From positions 12,656 through 76,655 of the forward strand of contig NZ_JBHYGG010000046.1 in assembly GCF_051859125.1 (NCBI RefSeq): DNA of 64,000 nucleotides, in the 5' to 3' direction. The translations under genes were made by a program, and so were the position numbers. Shown here one piece after another: positions 34,165 to 47,000 of this stretch (positions are counted from its first letter, which is position 1; the number at the start of each line of letters is the position of its first letter). The notes beneath the pieces are model-generated. The model made no database searches and had not been told where the DNA came from. It was given only the letters and a program-made list of their open reading frames with translations. Source of the stretch: Gemmata sp051859125. Lineage in GTDB: Bacteria; Planctomycetota; Planctomycetia; Gemmatales; Gemmataceae.

Positions 34165-34473
34165 CGCGCCACGCGTTCGTGACCGGCGTCTCGGCGAACC
34201 CCGCGAGTCCCCGGGTCACGCAGCGCAGGCCCGGAACGCCTTGATGCGGATGGCGGGTGGGGGCTGCTGGCCAAGCGCCTGCTGATCGATCACGACACAG
34301 AGTACGCCGACGACTTCGACACGGTGCTTGAGGCAGACGGGTGCGAGGCGAAGCGGGTCGGCCCGCGGGCCCCGAACCTGAACGCCTCCGCCTGGCGGTT
34401 CGCGCAGACCTCCCCGAGCGGAACACCTCTCGTGCCTTCGCGCGTGAGCCGCACCACCGTGAGCGATTTTTAG
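34165..34473 (+). pseudogene. transposase relic (integrase core fragment)
   Basis: Between 34258 and 34473 the frame reads LIDHDTEYADDFDTVLEADG and KRVGPRAPNLNASAWRFAQ, which matches the end of an rve-type integrase core (second Asp region and the PNLNAYAERFVQ motif). The preceding part, AFVTGVSANPASPRVTQ, lies in another frame, so a frameshift occurs near 34220. The motif Tyr-Ala-Glu is changed to SAW, losing the catalytic Glu, and a stop (TAG) ends the frame at 34473. No terminal repeats seen. The rest of the gap 33901-34659 holds nothing recognisable. Confidence 0.7.
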
Positions 34474-34659
34474 GGGATCGCAAGATGAGGGCGTCGCGCG
34501 AGGGTTAACCGGCGGAAGTTTCGAGTACCTCTCGGTGTCCGAGTGTCACACTCCTCGAACTGTGAGGTGTTAACCGGACGGCCAAAAGTAGCTGTACACA
34601 AAACCCGCAACCGAACCGGTTCACGCGCGAGGGGGCTCACCCAACTCGACAGTGAACCA

Positions 34660-36051
34660 TCAACAATCGACTGTGGCGGTGAGCCAAACGAGTCGCAGTG
34701 CGGCGTCGCCCCGCACCTCGCGGGCGAACTCGCGCGCCGGGCGGTCCGTGTCAACGGAGCAGGCGTGTACCAACTCCGCCGGGTCCACGAACTCACAGAG
34801 CAGGAGCTGCAGCAACTCGGACCGAACGGACCGGTAGTCGCGGGCGCGCGCAGTGGCCAGGAACTGCCGCACGAGACCGCGGACCACACCGGGCGAGTGG
34901 GACCGGTCGAACCGGGCGTGGGCCGCGAGGAGTTGCCCGAAGGTGTCCAGGAGCGGTCGCGCGTCGGACACCGCGGCCGCGGCGTCCAGTTGCCGGAGCG
35001 CGGCGTCCGGGTCGGACCGCACCCAGGCGGCCGCCCGGTGCGCGGCCCGCCGCCACCCGGCCGGAGGCCCCGCCCAGGCGTCCCGCACCACGTCCCGCAC
35101 CGGGTCGGGCGCGGCGTGCGCCCGCCACCACGCGTTGAACACAGCGTCCTGCTCGTCGAGCTGGTCGAACGCCCACGCCACGCGGAGCTGGAGGTGCTTC
35201 AGTCCGGCGATCAGGTCCGCGCATTTCACGCGCGCCGGGTGCCCCCGCTCGAACCCCACGACCCCCATGACCCCTACGAGGTACCCGAGCCAAGCGGTCT
35301 CGTCGAACTGATCGGCTCGCGGGGCGAGGGCGTCGAGATTGACCTCGACCCGCACGAGCGCCCGCGCGGCCCCCGCGGCCGCGAGCCGCATCCGCGCCGC
35401 CCGCAGGAGCGGCCCCGGCGCGGCCCCGGCGTCGAGGAGCCGCGCGTACGGCCCGAACAGCGCGGCGTCGGGGTCGGCCTCCAGTTCGCGCTGGTACAGG
35501 TCCGCGGCCGCCCCGGTGAGCCGGGCGCGGTCCAGCGCCGCGGCCAGCCAGAGGTGGCGGGTGCGGGTGGCGTCGAGCGCCGGGCGGAGCGCGAGGAGCC
35601 AGTACAGCCGCAGCGGGACCGCGGGCGCGTCGGCCCGCACTGTCGCCAACTCCACCAGCCGCGAGTACGCGGCGTGCAACTCCCCGCGCGCGGCCAGCGC
35701 CCACGCCTCGTCCACGGGGTCGCCGGGCCGGTGCGCCCGCGGGTCGGCCGCGTCGGCCGTGTACGCCTCCGGGACGTCAGCCTCGGGGGCCGGCGGCCGG
35801 AGCGGCTCGGCCGGCGGGTCGGGATCGTCCGACAGGTCGAACCGCGACCGCCACTTCAGGGCGTCGAGCGCGGCCTCGTAGGCCTCGCGGACGCGGCGGA
35901 ACTGGTCCGGGAACCGCTCCGGTTTGAACCGGCGGATGAGGCGGGTGTAGGCCCGCTTGAGGTCCGTTTCGGTGGCGGTGTGCCTCACCCCGAGCAACTC
36001 GTAGGGGTCGCGCGGCCACCGCTCCGGGTCGTCGGGGAGTTCGTCGGGCAT
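34660..36051 (-). CDS. J-domain-like protein lacking the HPD motif, with helical-repeat C-terminus
   Basis: The 463-aa protein (ATG 36051; a TTG at 36063 would add four residues) starts with a J-like domain: DPYELLGVRHTATETDLKRA, YTRLIRRFKPERFPDQFRRV and REAYEAALDAL. The position of the essential His-Pro-Asp reads Lys-Pro-Glu, so it should not stimulate Hsp70 ATPase in the usual way. The remaining 370 residues are alanine-rich helices of the TPR/HEAT type. It is the last gene of an operon led by an Hsp70. I infer an adaptor that binds Hsp70 clients or cooperates by another mode. Confidence 0.78.
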   Translation of the reverse strand: MPDELPDDPERWPRDPYELLGVRHTATETDLKRAYTRLIRRFKPERFPDQFRRVREAYEAALDALKWRSRFDLSDDPDPPAEPLRPPAPEADVPEAYTADAADPRAHRPGDPVDEAWALAARGELHAAYSRLVELATVRADAPAVPLRLYWLLALRPALDATRTRHLWLAAALDRARLTGAAADLYQRELEADPDAALFGPYARLLDAGAAPGPLLRAARMRLAAAGAARALVRVEVNLDALAPRADQFDETAWLGYLVGVMGVVGFERGHPARVKCADLIAGLKHLQLRVAWAFDQLDEQDAVFNAWWRAHAAPDPVRDVVRDAWAGPPAGWRRAAHRAAAWVRSDPDAALRQLDAAAAVSDARPLLDTFGQLLAAHARFDRSHSPGVVRGLVRQFLATARARDYRSVRSELLQLLLCEFVDPAELVHACSVDTDRPAREFAREVRGDAALRLVWLTATVDC

Positions 36052-36072
36052 GGGGGGGCTCAACGGGTGCGG

Positions 36073-37169
36073 TCAGCGTTTGGTTGCCGGCGGGGCTGTA
36101 CCGTCGAGCGGACCCCACCGCGGTTCGTGCCAGCCGGCCAGGGCGGGCCGCCCGCACCGCACCCAGTCGTCGTACCTCGGGGGCGGGTCGCGACGGGGCA
36201 ACTGCTCGTAGCTTCGGTAGTTCGCAATCTCGGTGACGGTGAAGAACGCGCCGTCCGACGGCGTGCGCGTGCCCCCCGGCCGCGGCTTGTACTCGGGCGG
36301 CGGTGCCGGTCGGTACGAACCGCCCGGAGGCAGCGTGACCGGGGCCGGGTCCGGGGCGCGGTTCGACGAGAGCGACATGAGCCCGCGCAGGATCGTGACG
36401 ACGATCACGACGGCGATCCACGGGCCGCCGCACCCGCTGCCCGCGGCCGCCGCGGGGGCCGCCGCACGCCGGGAGGCGCTCGCGGCCCGGACCATCTCCT
36501 CGGTCGGGCCGTCGTCCGCGTACCACGCCCGTGACGCCTCGACCGGGTCGCGCGGGGCGAAGCTCTCCAGCGTGCCCTCGGACGCGGCGGCCGCGAACCC
36601 GGCCGCGTCGAACCCGGGCGAGAGGCGGCGCATCAACTGGGGGTCGAGGCGGGCCGAGGCGGGGGCCATGTGACCCAGGGCCGCCGCACCGCGGACCAGT
36701 TCGCCGTGCCGGGGCGCGTTCGCCACGAGCCACTCGTTCCGGCGAACGGCGCGGGCGCGGGGCGGGAGCACGAACAACTCGCGGGCGACGCCGGCGACTT
36801 CCTCCGCGGCCGCGTCCGGCACCGGCTCCGCGGTCACGTCCAGCCCGGCGCGGAGGGCCGCGAGCCGCTCCGTGAGCGGCCCCGGCGGCACGCCCGCGCC
36901 GAGCGCCGCCCACTCCTCGCGGCGCTCGGCCGGGGGCAGCGACCAGAACCGGCGGGCGAAGTCCCCGACCGCCGCGGCCGGGCCGAGGTCGGTGTCCGGG
37001 TCGACGGGCGCGGCCGCGAGCGCGAGCGCGTTCACCGCCGCGACCCGCTCGGGCGACGGGACGAACTCGTCGCCGGGCAGGGAGACGAGGAACGCGCCGA
37101 CGGCGGCGGCGGGGGGGGCGTCCGGCGGGACGCCGAGGGCGGCCGCGGCCGCGGTCCGGAGGTCGGCGC

Positions 37170-37173
<4 letters not shown>
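36073..37173 (-). CDS. single-pass membrane protein of unknown function in Hsp70 operon
   Basis: The 366-aa protein is alanine-rich and helical in residues 1-245, with one membrane helix at about 246-262 (GPWIAVVIVVTILRGLMSL) and a proline-rich tail ending in a short conserved-looking block (FFTVTEIANYRSYEQLP, then GWHEPRWGP). Its ATG overlaps the Hsp70 stop as ATGA, a sign of translational coupling, and the J-like gene starts 21 bases after its stop. I recognise no family. It may recruit the chaperone pair to the membrane. Confidence 0.75.
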
Positions 37174-38915
<1,742 letters not shown>

Positions 38916-39322
38916 GTCGCCCCGCGAGTGTGTGGCCCGGAGGAGGACGCATCGGCGGCCCACCGGGTTCGGGTGGGACCATTATGTGCGCCGCAGGGGT
39001 CCTCTGCCATCCTTCCTAATTGTCTCCGCACGGTGAACGCAACAGTTGGTGAGAATTCAGGTGCGACGTTCCCGAACGTTTGCGACAATTCGTAACCCTT
39101 CGATGATGCACGCGGGGTGTGGACATGCGAACCCCGGCTTTCTTGTAGCTCACGGTACTCGTCGTCGAATTCTCCGTCGGGACACCTCCCCGGCAGGCAC
39201 TTACCGCCGCGGATCCGCCCCGGGGTGACCCGCCCGCCGATCCGTTGCCACCCGGTTGTGTCCTGCGGTTGGGGACCGATCGGTTCCGAACGACCAGTAC
39301 TGCCTCCGGCGGCGCTGTCGTG

Positions 39323-39830
39323 TGGTAGCCCGATAGCAAGTACATCGCGGTCACGGAGCCGGGCCACGCCGTCCGCGTTTGGGACGCGGAGGAGGGAAAA
39401 CTGGTCGCCCACTTCGAAGGGCCGTTCGACCAATGCTCCCCGGCGTTCACCCCCGAGGGCACGTCGCTCCGCCTCACCGAGCACCGCGGCGTGGTGTGGC
39501 GGCTGAACGCCACCACGAGGGAGCGGGCATTCTCGTGGACGCGAGGCCCGCCAAGCCGTGCCCCAACAAGGCGTGGTTCGAACACGCCCCGTCCGTTCAG
39601 GTCGGCCCGGACGGGCGGGAGATCCTCGTCACCGACAAGGACGGGAACTGGGAGGCGCGCAATCCGGCGGTGCCGAACGACGTGGTGACGCGTTTGGCCG
39701 CGGCCCCCGTCGGGGTCTGGATCAGTCCGCGCACGAGCACAAGTTCTGGGTCTTCGCCGACGGGCAGACGGTGACCCGCGTCGAACGGGCGACGGGCCGG
39801 GCCGCGCCCGTGACCGTTCGGGGGCGGAGG
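39323..39830 (+). pseudogene. decayed WD40-repeat protein gene
   Basis: Three frames must be joined to read the relic. The first gives W-stop-PDSKYIAVTEPGHAVRVWD then EEGKLVAHFEGPFDQ; the TAG at 39326 replaces the Ser of a WSPD motif. Near 39545 the frame changes to APSVQVGPDGREILVTDKDG and VTRLAAAPVGVWISP. Near 39730 it changes again to HKFWVFADGQTVTRVERATG. These are typical beta-propeller blade motifs. No start or ribosome site remains. It is not an active gene unless sequencing errors explain all three lesions. Confidence 0.7.
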
Positions 39831-40733
39831 ACCCCAACGCGAAGAGGGCACTCCGGCTCCTGCCGGTCGCCGTCTCCCCCGTCGTCGTCAGCAGAGCCGG
39901 CGGCCGACGCACGACCCGTCACGATCACGGAGCACCGGGGCGCTCCGGTTCGGCTTGCTTCCCGGGACTCGTGGCAGGGTGCCGAACCGTGGCCCACGCA
40001 CTGAAATCCCTGTGTATCGCCCCGGTCTCGGTCGCTGGCTCGGGTGGTCGAGTAGCTGAACGCCGAGCACCGGATGCTCCGGTGCCAGCTCCCGGCGGGA
40101 GTAGTGTACCCGCTCGGGACCGGGCGCGCCGGGACGGCCCGAGCAGCGGGTCGGGTCGGCGGTGAGGGACCTGACCTCGATCGTGTCGTACCGGACGTTC
40201 ACCCGGTGGGAGGCCGCGGCGGCGGGGCCGGGGAGCGCGGTTGGCCTGTACACCCGGACGCCGGGCCGGCCGTCGGTCCGTTCGTGTCGGGTCGTACCCG
40301 GTTAGTGGAACCGACGACGACGGACGATTCGCCGAACCGAGCCCGGCCCGGGGCCGGAGGTGGAGATTGCGCCGGCACGCCCCCGACTCCGCCCCCGCCC
40401 CGGGTCAGTCCGAATCAATCCACCTCGCCCCTTTAATCCACCGAATCGCCTCACCCCACCTTACTCGCCTTACCGATGCTATCCGGCGTTCAATTGCCAT
40501 CCTCACCGGCCGCCGGGAATCCCACCGGGCTCGGACCAACCCGAGCCCGGATCGGTGCGGTGCCGCGGTCGAACGGATACGCTCACGGGCTACCGAATGC
40601 GATCACCGGTCCCGTGGGGCGGGCGAGGGACCCGGTGCCGGAGTCCGCACGTCGACGCCCGCCGTGCGGTTCGGGTCGCCGAGGCGCGTCGGGTCGCGGA
40701 TGGTGCTCGGTGGAATCTCCTCGGGGTGACGTG
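39831..40733. other. intergenic region with a diverged repeat copy
   Basis: I see no gene. A 33-base segment at 40174-40206 is about 88% identical to 62422-62454 (core CTCGATCGTGTCG, then ACCGGA and TCACCCG). A less GC-rich stretch at about 40410-40480 precedes the patatin gene and may hold its promoter, but no clear boxes are visible. The region looks like mobile-element debris. Confidence 0.45.
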
Positions 40734-42107
40734 ATGTCCAGACAACTCCGGCGCGCCGCGGTGAGCGGGTCACTTCTGTGTGCGGTCCTGACGCTGGCCG
40801 TCGGGTGCCGGTACCGCCAGACGACGAACTGCCCGACCCCCGCCGCGTCCGGGTTGACCACCCGCGACCTCATCGACCCCGCGGCGCAGGCCGAGGGGGA
40901 GCAGTTTATCGGCGTCGAGCATTTCAACGAGACGGCAGAGAAGCGGGCCGCCCACCTGCGGGACGAGTTACTCAAGGACGCACCGCCCGGGCGGCCGGAG
41001 CGCAACGTCCTGTGCCTGTCGGGCGGCGGGTCGTACGGGGCGTACTCGGCCGGCGTGCTGGTCGGGTGGACCGCCCGCGGCGACCGGCCGCAGTTCGACG
41101 TGGTGACCGGCATCAGCACGGGCGCCCTAATCGCCCCGTTCGCCTTCCTCGGGTCGAGCTATGACGCCCAGATTCAGGAGTTCTACACGACCATCACCAA
41201 CGACGACATCTTCAAGAAGCAACTCGTCCGGGGGCTGTTCGGTGGGGAGTCGTTCGCAGACACAACGCCGCTCCGGAAGAAGATCTCCGGGGTGCTGACC
41301 TGCGAGGTGATTGCCGAAATCGCCGCCGCCCACCAGGCCGGCCGGCGGCTCATGATCGGCACGACGGAGGAGGAGGGGAAGCGCTTCATCCTCTGGGACA
41401 TCGGCGAGATCGCGAGCCGCAACGGCCCCCGCGACCGGGACCTGATCATCGACGTCATGATCGGGTCGTCCGCGATCCCCGGGGCGTTCCCGCCGTCCAA
41501 GATCGACGTGTGTGTGGACGGCAAGTGCTACACCGAGCGGCACGTGGACGGCGGGGTGTCGCAGGGGCTCTTTTTCTACCCCCCGTACGTCCCCCCGGAA
41601 GCGCGTAACCGTCAGACCATGAACATGGTCGGGACGAACGTTTACATCATCGTGGCGGGGAAACTGTACGCCGACGCCGAGGTGATCAAACCCAGTGCCC
41701 TGTCCCAGGGGACCAAGGCCATGAACACGGTCCTGTACGCCCAGACCCGGGGCGACCTCCAGCGGTTGTGGACGGTGTGCGTGCTGAAGGGGATGACCTA
41801 CAACCTGACGGCCATCCCGGCCGAGTACCCGCCGCTGGGGTCGTGCGGCGAGTTCGACCCGAAGGTGATGACCGCCCTGTTCCGGGAGGGCCAGTCCGTG
41901 GTCCGCTCGGCGAGCGCGTGGCGGCGGACCCCGCCGGTGGCGGACGCCGCCCACGGCGAACTGCCCCAGATCCGGGCGGGCCGGAACCTGACGTTCCAGC
42001 CGCGGGGGCCGCAGCACCCGATCCCCGGTCCGAGGAAGATGGTGGTGCAGCCGATGTACCCCGGTGCGGTCCCCGCGACGAACGTGCCCGTCCCCGCCCA
42101 GCCGTGA
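40734..42107 (+). CDS. patatin-like phospholipase, lipoprotein
   Basis: The 457-aa protein has a lipobox in LLCAVLTLAVGCRY, so it should be lipid-anchored. The patatin domain has the oxyanion motif SGGGSYGAYSAG, nucleophile Ser in GISTGA (GxSxG) and catalytic Asp in HVDGGVS. It probably hydrolyses membrane phospholipids or acyl esters. Patatin domains are more often cytoplasmic or secreted, so a lipoprotein version is slightly unusual. ATG 40734 is used; GTG 40731 is adjacent. The C-terminal 60 residues are proline-rich. Confidence 0.88.
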   Translation: MSRQLRRAAVSGSLLCAVLTLAVGCRYRQTTNCPTPAASGLTTRDLIDPAAQAEGEQFIGVEHFNETAEKRAAHLRDELLKDAPPGRPERNVLCLSGGGSYGAYSAGVLVGWTARGDRPQFDVVTGISTGALIAPFAFLGSSYDAQIQEFYTTITNDDIFKKQLVRGLFGGESFADTTPLRKKISGVLTCEVIAEIAAAHQAGRRLMIGTTEEEGKRFILWDIGEIASRNGPRDRDLIIDVMIGSSAIPGAFPPSKIDVCVDGKCYTERHVDGGVSQGLFFYPPYVPPEARNRQTMNMVGTNVYIIVAGKLYADAEVIKPSALSQGTKAMNTVLYAQTRGDLQRLWTVCVLKGMTYNLTAIPAEYPPLGSCGEFDPKVMTALFREGQSVVRSASAWRRTPPVADAAHGELPQIRAGRNLTFQPRGPQHPIPGPRKMVVQPMYPGAVPATNVPVPAQP

Positions 42108-42506
42108 CCGCGGGTGGCCGCCGAACTCTATGTGTCGGTGGCTCGGGCGTTCTCGGCTCGAAGCGCGTCGGTCCGCGGCGCCAGCCCGACGACCCTCGCG
42201 GGCATCGTTTCCAGTGCGGCCCGGGACTCGCGGGGTGCCAGGCTCGCCGCCCACTGCCCGGGGGCGGCGCAGGGCGTGTTCTACGGCCGTGGGCAGCGAG
42301 GCACGAGATTCCTTCGCCTCGGGCCCCGAGATCGCCGGGGTGCGGTCGACCCGGGTCACGCCGGTGGACAGTCCCCGCACGGAGCCGTTCTGCGTGTCGA
42401 ACGGCCCCCTCTCGGTGGCGACCAGCAACACGAAGAGAGGGCGGTGAGGCGGCGCGAGGAGCCCCATCCCGGGTTTCACGACGTCCCGCGAGTCCACCGC
42501 GGGGTG
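42108..42506. other. intergenic stretch before the insertion sequence
   Basis: No gene or repeat recognised. Open frames here are arginine/alanine-rich and lack family motifs. It ends at the left terminal repeat of the IS701-type element. Confidence 0.5.
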
Positions 42507-43908
42507 TAGTCCTACAGCCGTAATTTGTCATCCGGCGGTTTGGCGTTTCGTTTCTTGTAGTGCGACCTGCGAGCCTGATACTGGTGAGATCTCCGCCACA
42601 CGGACCATGCGAACGCTCTTTCCGGTGACGACAGTTGATCCCGCACCAGCTGGAGCAACAACTTCCTGACTTCCGGTACGGTCAGGGGGATGAGCTTCGG
42701 ATCCCCTTTTTTCTCCCCCTCGGGCGGGGGAGCTTCGCACGGATTGCTGACACCACGGCCAGCGCCCACAGGCTTAGCGTCACGTGTCGGTACCACCCCG
42801 TCCAACTCCGGACCTCGTACTCGCCCAACCCGCAGCCCCCCTTCCCGAGCTCAAAGCACTCCTCGATCGCCCAACGGGTTCCGGCGACTCGCACCAGATC
42901 GCTGAGGGTCGTACTCGGTGGCCCACCGCAAGCGAAGTACGCCACCACGGTCGGGTCGGACACGTTCCGTCGGATCAACAGCCACCGCGTGCATTCCTTC
43001 GGTTCCGGAGAGTTCGTCCGAATCAACGCCCAGTCGTACACCCGCGGTCCCTTCGCACCCGTCCCGCAACTGAGACGGTGCCAATCACCCGCCGCCACCT
43101 CGGTAAGCAACGCCCGCACCCGAACCTGCCGAAAGCCCGCCCACACGGAGAAGTCCGTCCGCACCCCGACGACATACCCCAGGCCGTGGCCCTCGAGGGC
43201 CGTGCGGAACTGGTAATCGGGGCCGTAGACCGCGTCGGCCGTGACCCACTTCGCCGGCACCCCGGCCGCCACCGCCCGGGTGATCCTCCTCCGAGCCAGC
43301 ACCAGCTTCGTGGCGAACGCCACCGTCTTCGGCACCCCAGCCGCCTTCCGCCGGTCCTTGTCCTGTGCCCATTCCTTCGGCAGGTAGAGCTCCCGGTCGA
43401 TCAACGCCCGCCCCCGCGGCGTCGCGTAGCCGAGGAACACCCCGACCTGGCAGTTCTCGACCCGCCCCGCCGTTCCCGAGTACTGCCGGGCCACCCCACA
43501 CGACTTCGTGCCCTTTTTGAGGAAGCCCGTCTCGTCCACTACGAGCACCCCGGCGGGGTCGCCCAGGTGCTCGGCCACGTACCGAGTCAGGTCATCCGGC
43601 ACCGCATCCGCATCCCAGCCGGCGCGGGCCAGGAGGTGCTGGACGCCGTCCGGGGTTGGATCCCCGAGGTGCTCGGCCAGCTGCCAGCCGTTCTTCCGCT
43701 CGGTCTCGCTCAACAGTCCGCGTATGTAGCCCACGGCCCGCTCGCGTGGCTCACTCCGAGCGAAGTGTCGGCCGATCCGCTCCGCCACGACGGTGACTTC
43801 TTCCGCCCACCCCGCTACGTCCCGCTCCGTCGGTCGTCCTGACATGACTTCTTCCCCCAACGCATTCGCTGCGCAGGGGTAATTCTAGCTTCTACGGCTG
43901 TAGGACTA
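42507..43908 (-). mobile_element. IS701-type insertion sequence, about 1.4 kb
   Basis: Perfect 16-bp terminal inverted repeats: TAGTCCTACAGCCGTA at 42507-42522 and its complement at 43893-43908. The element carries one transposase gene on the minus strand. The outermost TA on both sides may be a duplicated TA target rather than part of the repeat (TA-GTCC and GGAC-TA); the flanking four bases are otherwise different (TGTA, TAGA), so a longer target duplication is not evident. Intact ends and gene suggest a recent insertion. Confidence 0.88.
42682..43845 (-). CDS. IS701 family transposase (DDE)
   Basis: The 387-aa protein from ATG 43845 (a TTG/ATG five codons upstream is possible) has the motifs VLVVDETGFLKKG (first Asp), VTADAVYGPDY (second Asp) and WAIEECFELGKGGCGLGEYE (Glu). 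RQYSGTAGRVENCQVGVFLGY is highly typical of IS701/ISAs1-like DDE enzymes related to IS4. The gene fills the element, leaving about 160 bases to the 42507 end. No frameshift or internal stop, so it may be active. Confidence 0.93.
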   Translation of the reverse strand: MSGRPTERDVAGWAEEVTVVAERIGRHFARSEPRERAVGYIRGLLSETERKNGWQLAEHLGDPTPDGVQHLLARAGWDADAVPDDLTRYVAEHLGDPAGVLVVDETGFLKKGTKSCGVARQYSGTAGRVENCQVGVFLGYATPRGRALIDRELYLPKEWAQDKDRRKAAGVPKTVAFATKLVLARRRITRAVAAGVPAKWVTADAVYGPDYQFRTALEGHGLGYVVGVRTDFSVWAGFRQVRVRALLTEVAAGDWHRLSCGTGAKGPRVYDWALIRTNSPEPKECTRWLLIRRNVSDPTVVAYFACGGPPSTTLSDLVRVAGTRWAIEECFELGKGGCGLGEYEVRSWTGWYRHVTLSLWALAVVSAIRAKLPRPRGRKKGIRSSSP

Positions 43909-44074
43909 GACAGGTATGCCACCATGTGGGCTATTTCCGCCGGGCCGATCAGCCGCTGGAGCGGCGACGACGAGTGTTGCGGGGACCCGCTCCGGATGCT
44001 GAAGTGTACGTGCGCCCTATGTTCACGCACGAAGGTGGCGATCTACCGCCCGGAAAAGCGTAGCCCGATCCGTC

Positions 44075-47000
44075 TCACCCCCTGCTCGGGCGTAATTCGG
44101 TGAGCACCTTCTCAAGGTCCGTCAGGTTCACCGGCTTGACCAGGTGCCCGTCGCACCCGGCCTCCCGCGTCCGCGCCCGGTCGCTCTCCTGTCCCCATCC
44201 GGTCAGGGCGATGATCGTCATGTCGCGGCCCCACGCCTGCCCGCGGATCCGCCGCGTGGCGTCCAACCCGTTGAGCTTCGGCATCCCGATGTCCATGAGG
44301 ACGACCTCGGGTCGGAACCGCTCCGCCTGCTCAACTGCTTCGAGCCCGTCGTGGGCGGTCGCGACCTCGCTGCCCAGGAGTTGGAGCATCTCGGCCAGCG
44401 ACTCGGCCCCGTCGCGGTTGTCGTCCACCACCAGCACCCGCCGCTCCCGACTCGGCGTCGAGCGCTCGTCGTTCACCGCGTGTGCGGGCTCGGGTGCCGC
44501 CGGCTGGACCGGCAGGGTGACGACGAACGTGCTGCCCCGCCCCTGGCCCTCACTTCGGGCCTCGACGGTCCCGCCGTGCATCTCCACCAGCCCCTTGACG
44601 AGCGCCAGCCCGATCCCCAGCCCGCCGGCGCTCCGCTCGATCGAGCGGTCGACCTGCGAGAACATGTCGAAGATTGTCGGCAGGGCGCTCGCCGGGATGC
44701 CGATCCCGGTGTCCCGCACCGACACCGCGACGCCGCCCCCGGTCCGCTCGGCCGCCAGCCAGATCTTGCCGCCCCGGGTGGTGTACTTGGCGCTGTTGGT
44801 GAGCAGGTTCGAGAACACCTGCGACAGCCGCGTCGGGTCCGCGTCCAACAGCACCGGCCGCGCGGGGAGCGAGAGGGTCAGTTCGTGCCCCGCCGCGTCG
44901 AGGGCCGGTCGGGCCGTCTCGACCGCGCTGCCCACCACGTCGGCCAGCGCCACCCGGGCCCGCCGCAGCTCCATCTTGTTGCGTGTGATCCGGGAGATGT
45001 CGAGCAGGTCGTCGATCAACCGCACCATGTGCGTGAGCTGGCGGTCCATCATCGCCTGCGACCGCTCCCGCGCCGCCCGGTCCTCGGACAGCCGGATCAC
45101 CTGCAACCCGTTGCGGATCGGGGCCAACGGGTTCCGCAGCTCGTGGGCCAGCAGCGCGATGAAGTCGTCCTTCTTCCGGTCCGCCTCCTTCAGTGCCGCC
45201 TCGGCCAGGATCCGCGCGGTGACGTCCTCGATGATCGCCGAGGCCCGCACCGGCCGCCCGTCCGGCGCCCGCACCATGGTGGCCGTCACCCGCACCCACA
45301 CCACCTCGCCGCCCTTCCGCAGGTACCGCTTCTCGACCGCGTACTGGTCGACCTCGCCGGCCACCAGCGCCCGGAACCGCGCGGTGGCGTCGGCCCGCTC
45401 GTCCGGGTGGGTGAGCTCGCGGATGGTCATGCCGAGCAACTCGTCGGCCGCGTACCCCAGCAGCTCGCACAGCTTCGGGTTGACCCGCACCAGCCGCCCC
45501 GTCTCCGGCTCGGCCTGGGCCTTGCCCACCCCGGCCCCCTCGAACGTCGCCCGGAACTCGGCCTCGCTGGCCCGCAGCGCCTCCTCGGCCCGCTTCCGCT
45601 CGGTCACGTCGGCGGCCGTGCCGTGCATCCGCAGCGGCGCCCCCTCGGCGGCCCGCACCGGGCGGCCGGTGAACTCGACCCAGCGGAGCTCCCCGTCCGG
45701 GCGCCGCAGCCGCCCCTGGAAGTAGAACCGGTCGCCGGTCCGCACGGCCTGCTCGACGGCGTAGCCGAACGCCCCGGCGTCGTCGGGGTGTACGAACTCG
45801 GCCCGGAACCGGGCGGCGTTGACCGGGCCGGCCGACCGGTCGAGGCCGAAGATCTCGTAGGGCCGGTCGTTCTCCCACGTCACCCGGTCCTCGCTCACGT
45901 CCCACACCCACACGCCCAGCTCGGCCGCGTCGGCGGCCAGCCGCAGCAGCTCCTCGCTGTGGCGGAGGGACTCCTCGTGCCGCTTGCGGTCGGTCACGTC
46001 GCGGGTCGTGCCGGCGACCGCCTCGACCGCCCCGTCGGCCCCGAGCACCGGGACGAAGATGTAGTCGTAAACGCGGCGGCCGGTCGTGCCGGTGAACGGC
46101 ACCTCGCCCCGGACCGGCGCCTTCGTTGCGCGGACCCGGTCGATCTCCCGGCCGTGCATCTCCGCGTGCCACGGCTCGTACCCGAGTTCGAGGCAGGTCC
46201 TGCCGATCGCCTCGTCCCAGGCCCGGCCCCACACGCGGAGGAGAGCCTCGTTGGCGTAGGTGAACCGGTGGTCGAGGTCGAACACGTACACCAGGTCCGG
46301 GGTGTTGTTCAGGGCCGCCTCGTACAGCCGCTTCCGCCGCTCGGACTCGGACGTCATCCGCGCCAGGTCCTGTTCCGCCCGCTTCTGGCCGGTGATGTCC
46401 TGGTGGACCAGCACGACCTCCCGCACGTGACCGGCCGCGTCCCTGAGCGGGTACGCCACGGCCGACACCCAGCGGTGCGGGTCGGCGTGGCGGGTGCGGC
46501 CGGGGATGGTCTCCTCCGGGTCGTACCGGACGGCCGGGATCGTCACGGCCTCCCCCGCGGCGGCGCGGCGGAGGAACGGGGCGACCCCCTTGGCCTCGAG
46601 CTGCGGGTCGGTCAGCAGGTTGTAGTCGCCGAGCTGGGCGAGGGTGAGACCCCACAGCTCCTCCCACGCCCGGTTGACCCCGAGCGTCCGCCCGTCGGGG
46701 GCGAACAACTGGACGCTGAACGGGGCCTGCTCGAAGAGCGCCCGGAACCGCCCCTCGCTCTCCCGCCGCGCGTCCTCCGCCCGCCGCCGGTCGGTCACGT
46801 CCGACGTGGCCCCGATCATCCGCACCGGCCTGCCGGCACCGTCCCGGACCACGTGCCCTGAGGAGTTGATCCAGCGGACCTCGCCGCCCTTCCGGACGAT
46901 GCGGTACTCGATCCGGTACGGGGCGCCGCCGTCCACGCTGGCCCGGATCGCCGCGTGCGCCCGGTCCGCGTCCTCGGGGTGCAGGTGCCGGGCGAACATC

